From an uncultured Eubacteriales bacterium (GTDB lineage: Bacteria; Bacillota; Clostridia; Lachnospirales; Lachnospiraceae), in the NCBI GenBank assembly GCA_949286775.1, contig CASEDW010000060.1:1-5338 (forward strand): 5,338 nucleotides of DNA, written 5' to 3'. Position 1 is the stretch's first letter, and each line of letters begins with the position of its first letter. Under the pieces are notes generated by a model, which was not told where the DNA came from, made no database searches, and was given only the letters and a program-made list of their open reading frames with translations. This document shows positions 4,971 through 5,338 of the stretch, in pieces. A program made the translations under genes and the position numbers.

Positions 4971-5338
4971 ATGGAAAAACCAATTAAATATTATGAATTT
5001 CCAAACGGAAGAATAGTTAAAATCAAAAACAACTATGTGCATGAGTATTTTGCCGACACAAAAACCTGGAAAGTTGACTTTGATCTTACACATGAATTTA
5101 CATACGACAGAGCATATGGTGAACCTTGTGTGCATCTGCGCAAAAAGGCAGACCTGTCTGATGATCTTCCGGCTTTTCCGAATGAGAAAGAATTCTATCC
5201 GGGAAATATTGTAAATTTCGGTGCATACCCGCAGGAGTCAGAAAATGATTTTTCATCTATACAATGGATTGTGTTGAGCACAGATGAAGAAACGGCTCTC
5301 TGTATTTCAAAGAAAGCTCTAATAACATGCAGCTATTG
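4971..5338 (+). CDS. DUF6273 domain protein, C-terminus beyond the window
   Basis: The ATG at 4971 has AAAGGA with 6 bases spacing and the frame stays open for 122 codons to the right edge. Residues 1-75 form a soluble, charged, strand-rich segment (KYYEFPNGRIVKIKN at 6-20, then KTWKVDFDLTHEFTYDRAYG at 31-50) that I do not recognise. From about residue 78 comes GNIVNFGAYPQ (78-88), IQWIVLST (97-104) and ALCISKKALIT (109-119). This matches the start of the DUF6273 pattern: a FG.YPQ strand, an I.W.VL strand and a LLISK.AL strand. DUF6273 is common in Clostridia, often in large modular or surface-associated proteins; its function is not known. No signal peptide or membrane segment is seen in the visible part. 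It reads divergently from the DUF1016 relic and restriction-modification gene. Confidence 0.82.
   Translation, partial: MEKPIKYYEFPNGRIVKIKNNYVHEYFADTKTWKVDFDLTHEFTYDRAYGEPCVHLRKKADLSDDLPAFPNEKEFYPGNIVNFGAYPQESENDFSSIQWIVLSTDEETALCISKKALITCSY

Noticed and set aside
4839..5135. A 98-codon minus-strand frame rich in F, I and S
   Set aside because: It is antisense to the well-supported DUF6273 gene start and to its A/T-rich leader; the hydrophobic look comes from base composition.
1..5338. CRISPR arrays, tRNA or rRNA genes, insertion sequence ends, transposase or integrase genes
   Set aside because: No regularly spaced repeats, no RNA gene signatures and no transposase or integrase motifs were seen, so mobility of the locus is suggested only by gene content and the relic.

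Overview
The window looks like accessory DNA from a Gram-positive, AT-rich member of the Bacillota, most likely an anaerobic gut or rumen clostridium. That rests on the A/T-rich intergenic DNA, the AGGAG/AAAGGA-type ribosome binding sites and the family mix (AAA_14/DUF4143 ATPase, DUF6273, DUF1016, MmeI-like restriction-modification enzyme). No housekeeping gene is present, so the genus cannot be fixed.

Layout. (1) Positions 1-560, minus strand: the N-terminal 186 codons of an AAA_14/DUF4143 ATPase, cut by the window edge, with a good RBS and a plausible sigma-A promoter. (2) Positions 561-802: a divergent intergenic region holding that promoter, an inverted repeat over its -35 box, and a doubtful 16-codon reading frame. 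(3) Positions 803-1282, plus strand: a complete GNAT acetyltransferase of 159 residues. (4) Positions 1379-4190, minus strand, convergent with the GNAT: a single-chain type IIL/IIG restriction-modification enzyme of the MmeI family, split into two reading frames by one surplus G in a run of seven G. With six (or nine) Gs the gene would encode one chain of about 936 residues, close to the length of MmeI (about 920): PD-(D/E)XK nuclease, helical spacer, N6-adenine methyltransferase, target recognition domain. (5) Positions 4285-4532, minus strand: a decayed DUF1016 (YhcG-like) nuclease fragment running into an unrelated 27-codon tail. (6) Positions 4533-4970: no gene; a terminator hairpin with alternative pairing partners, and a cluster of short repeats. 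(7) From 4971, plus strand: the start of a DUF6273 protein running off the right edge.

How it fits together. The centre is a restriction-modification locus beside the scar of another defence-type nuclease, as expected of a defence island where genes are swapped and lost. The most interesting signal is the G7 run exactly at the nuclease/methyltransferase junction. It could be a phase-variation switch turning restriction and methylation on and off together, a fixed inactivating frameshift, or a homopolymer error in the assembly; this sequence alone cannot separate the three. No wholly new multi-gene system is visible.
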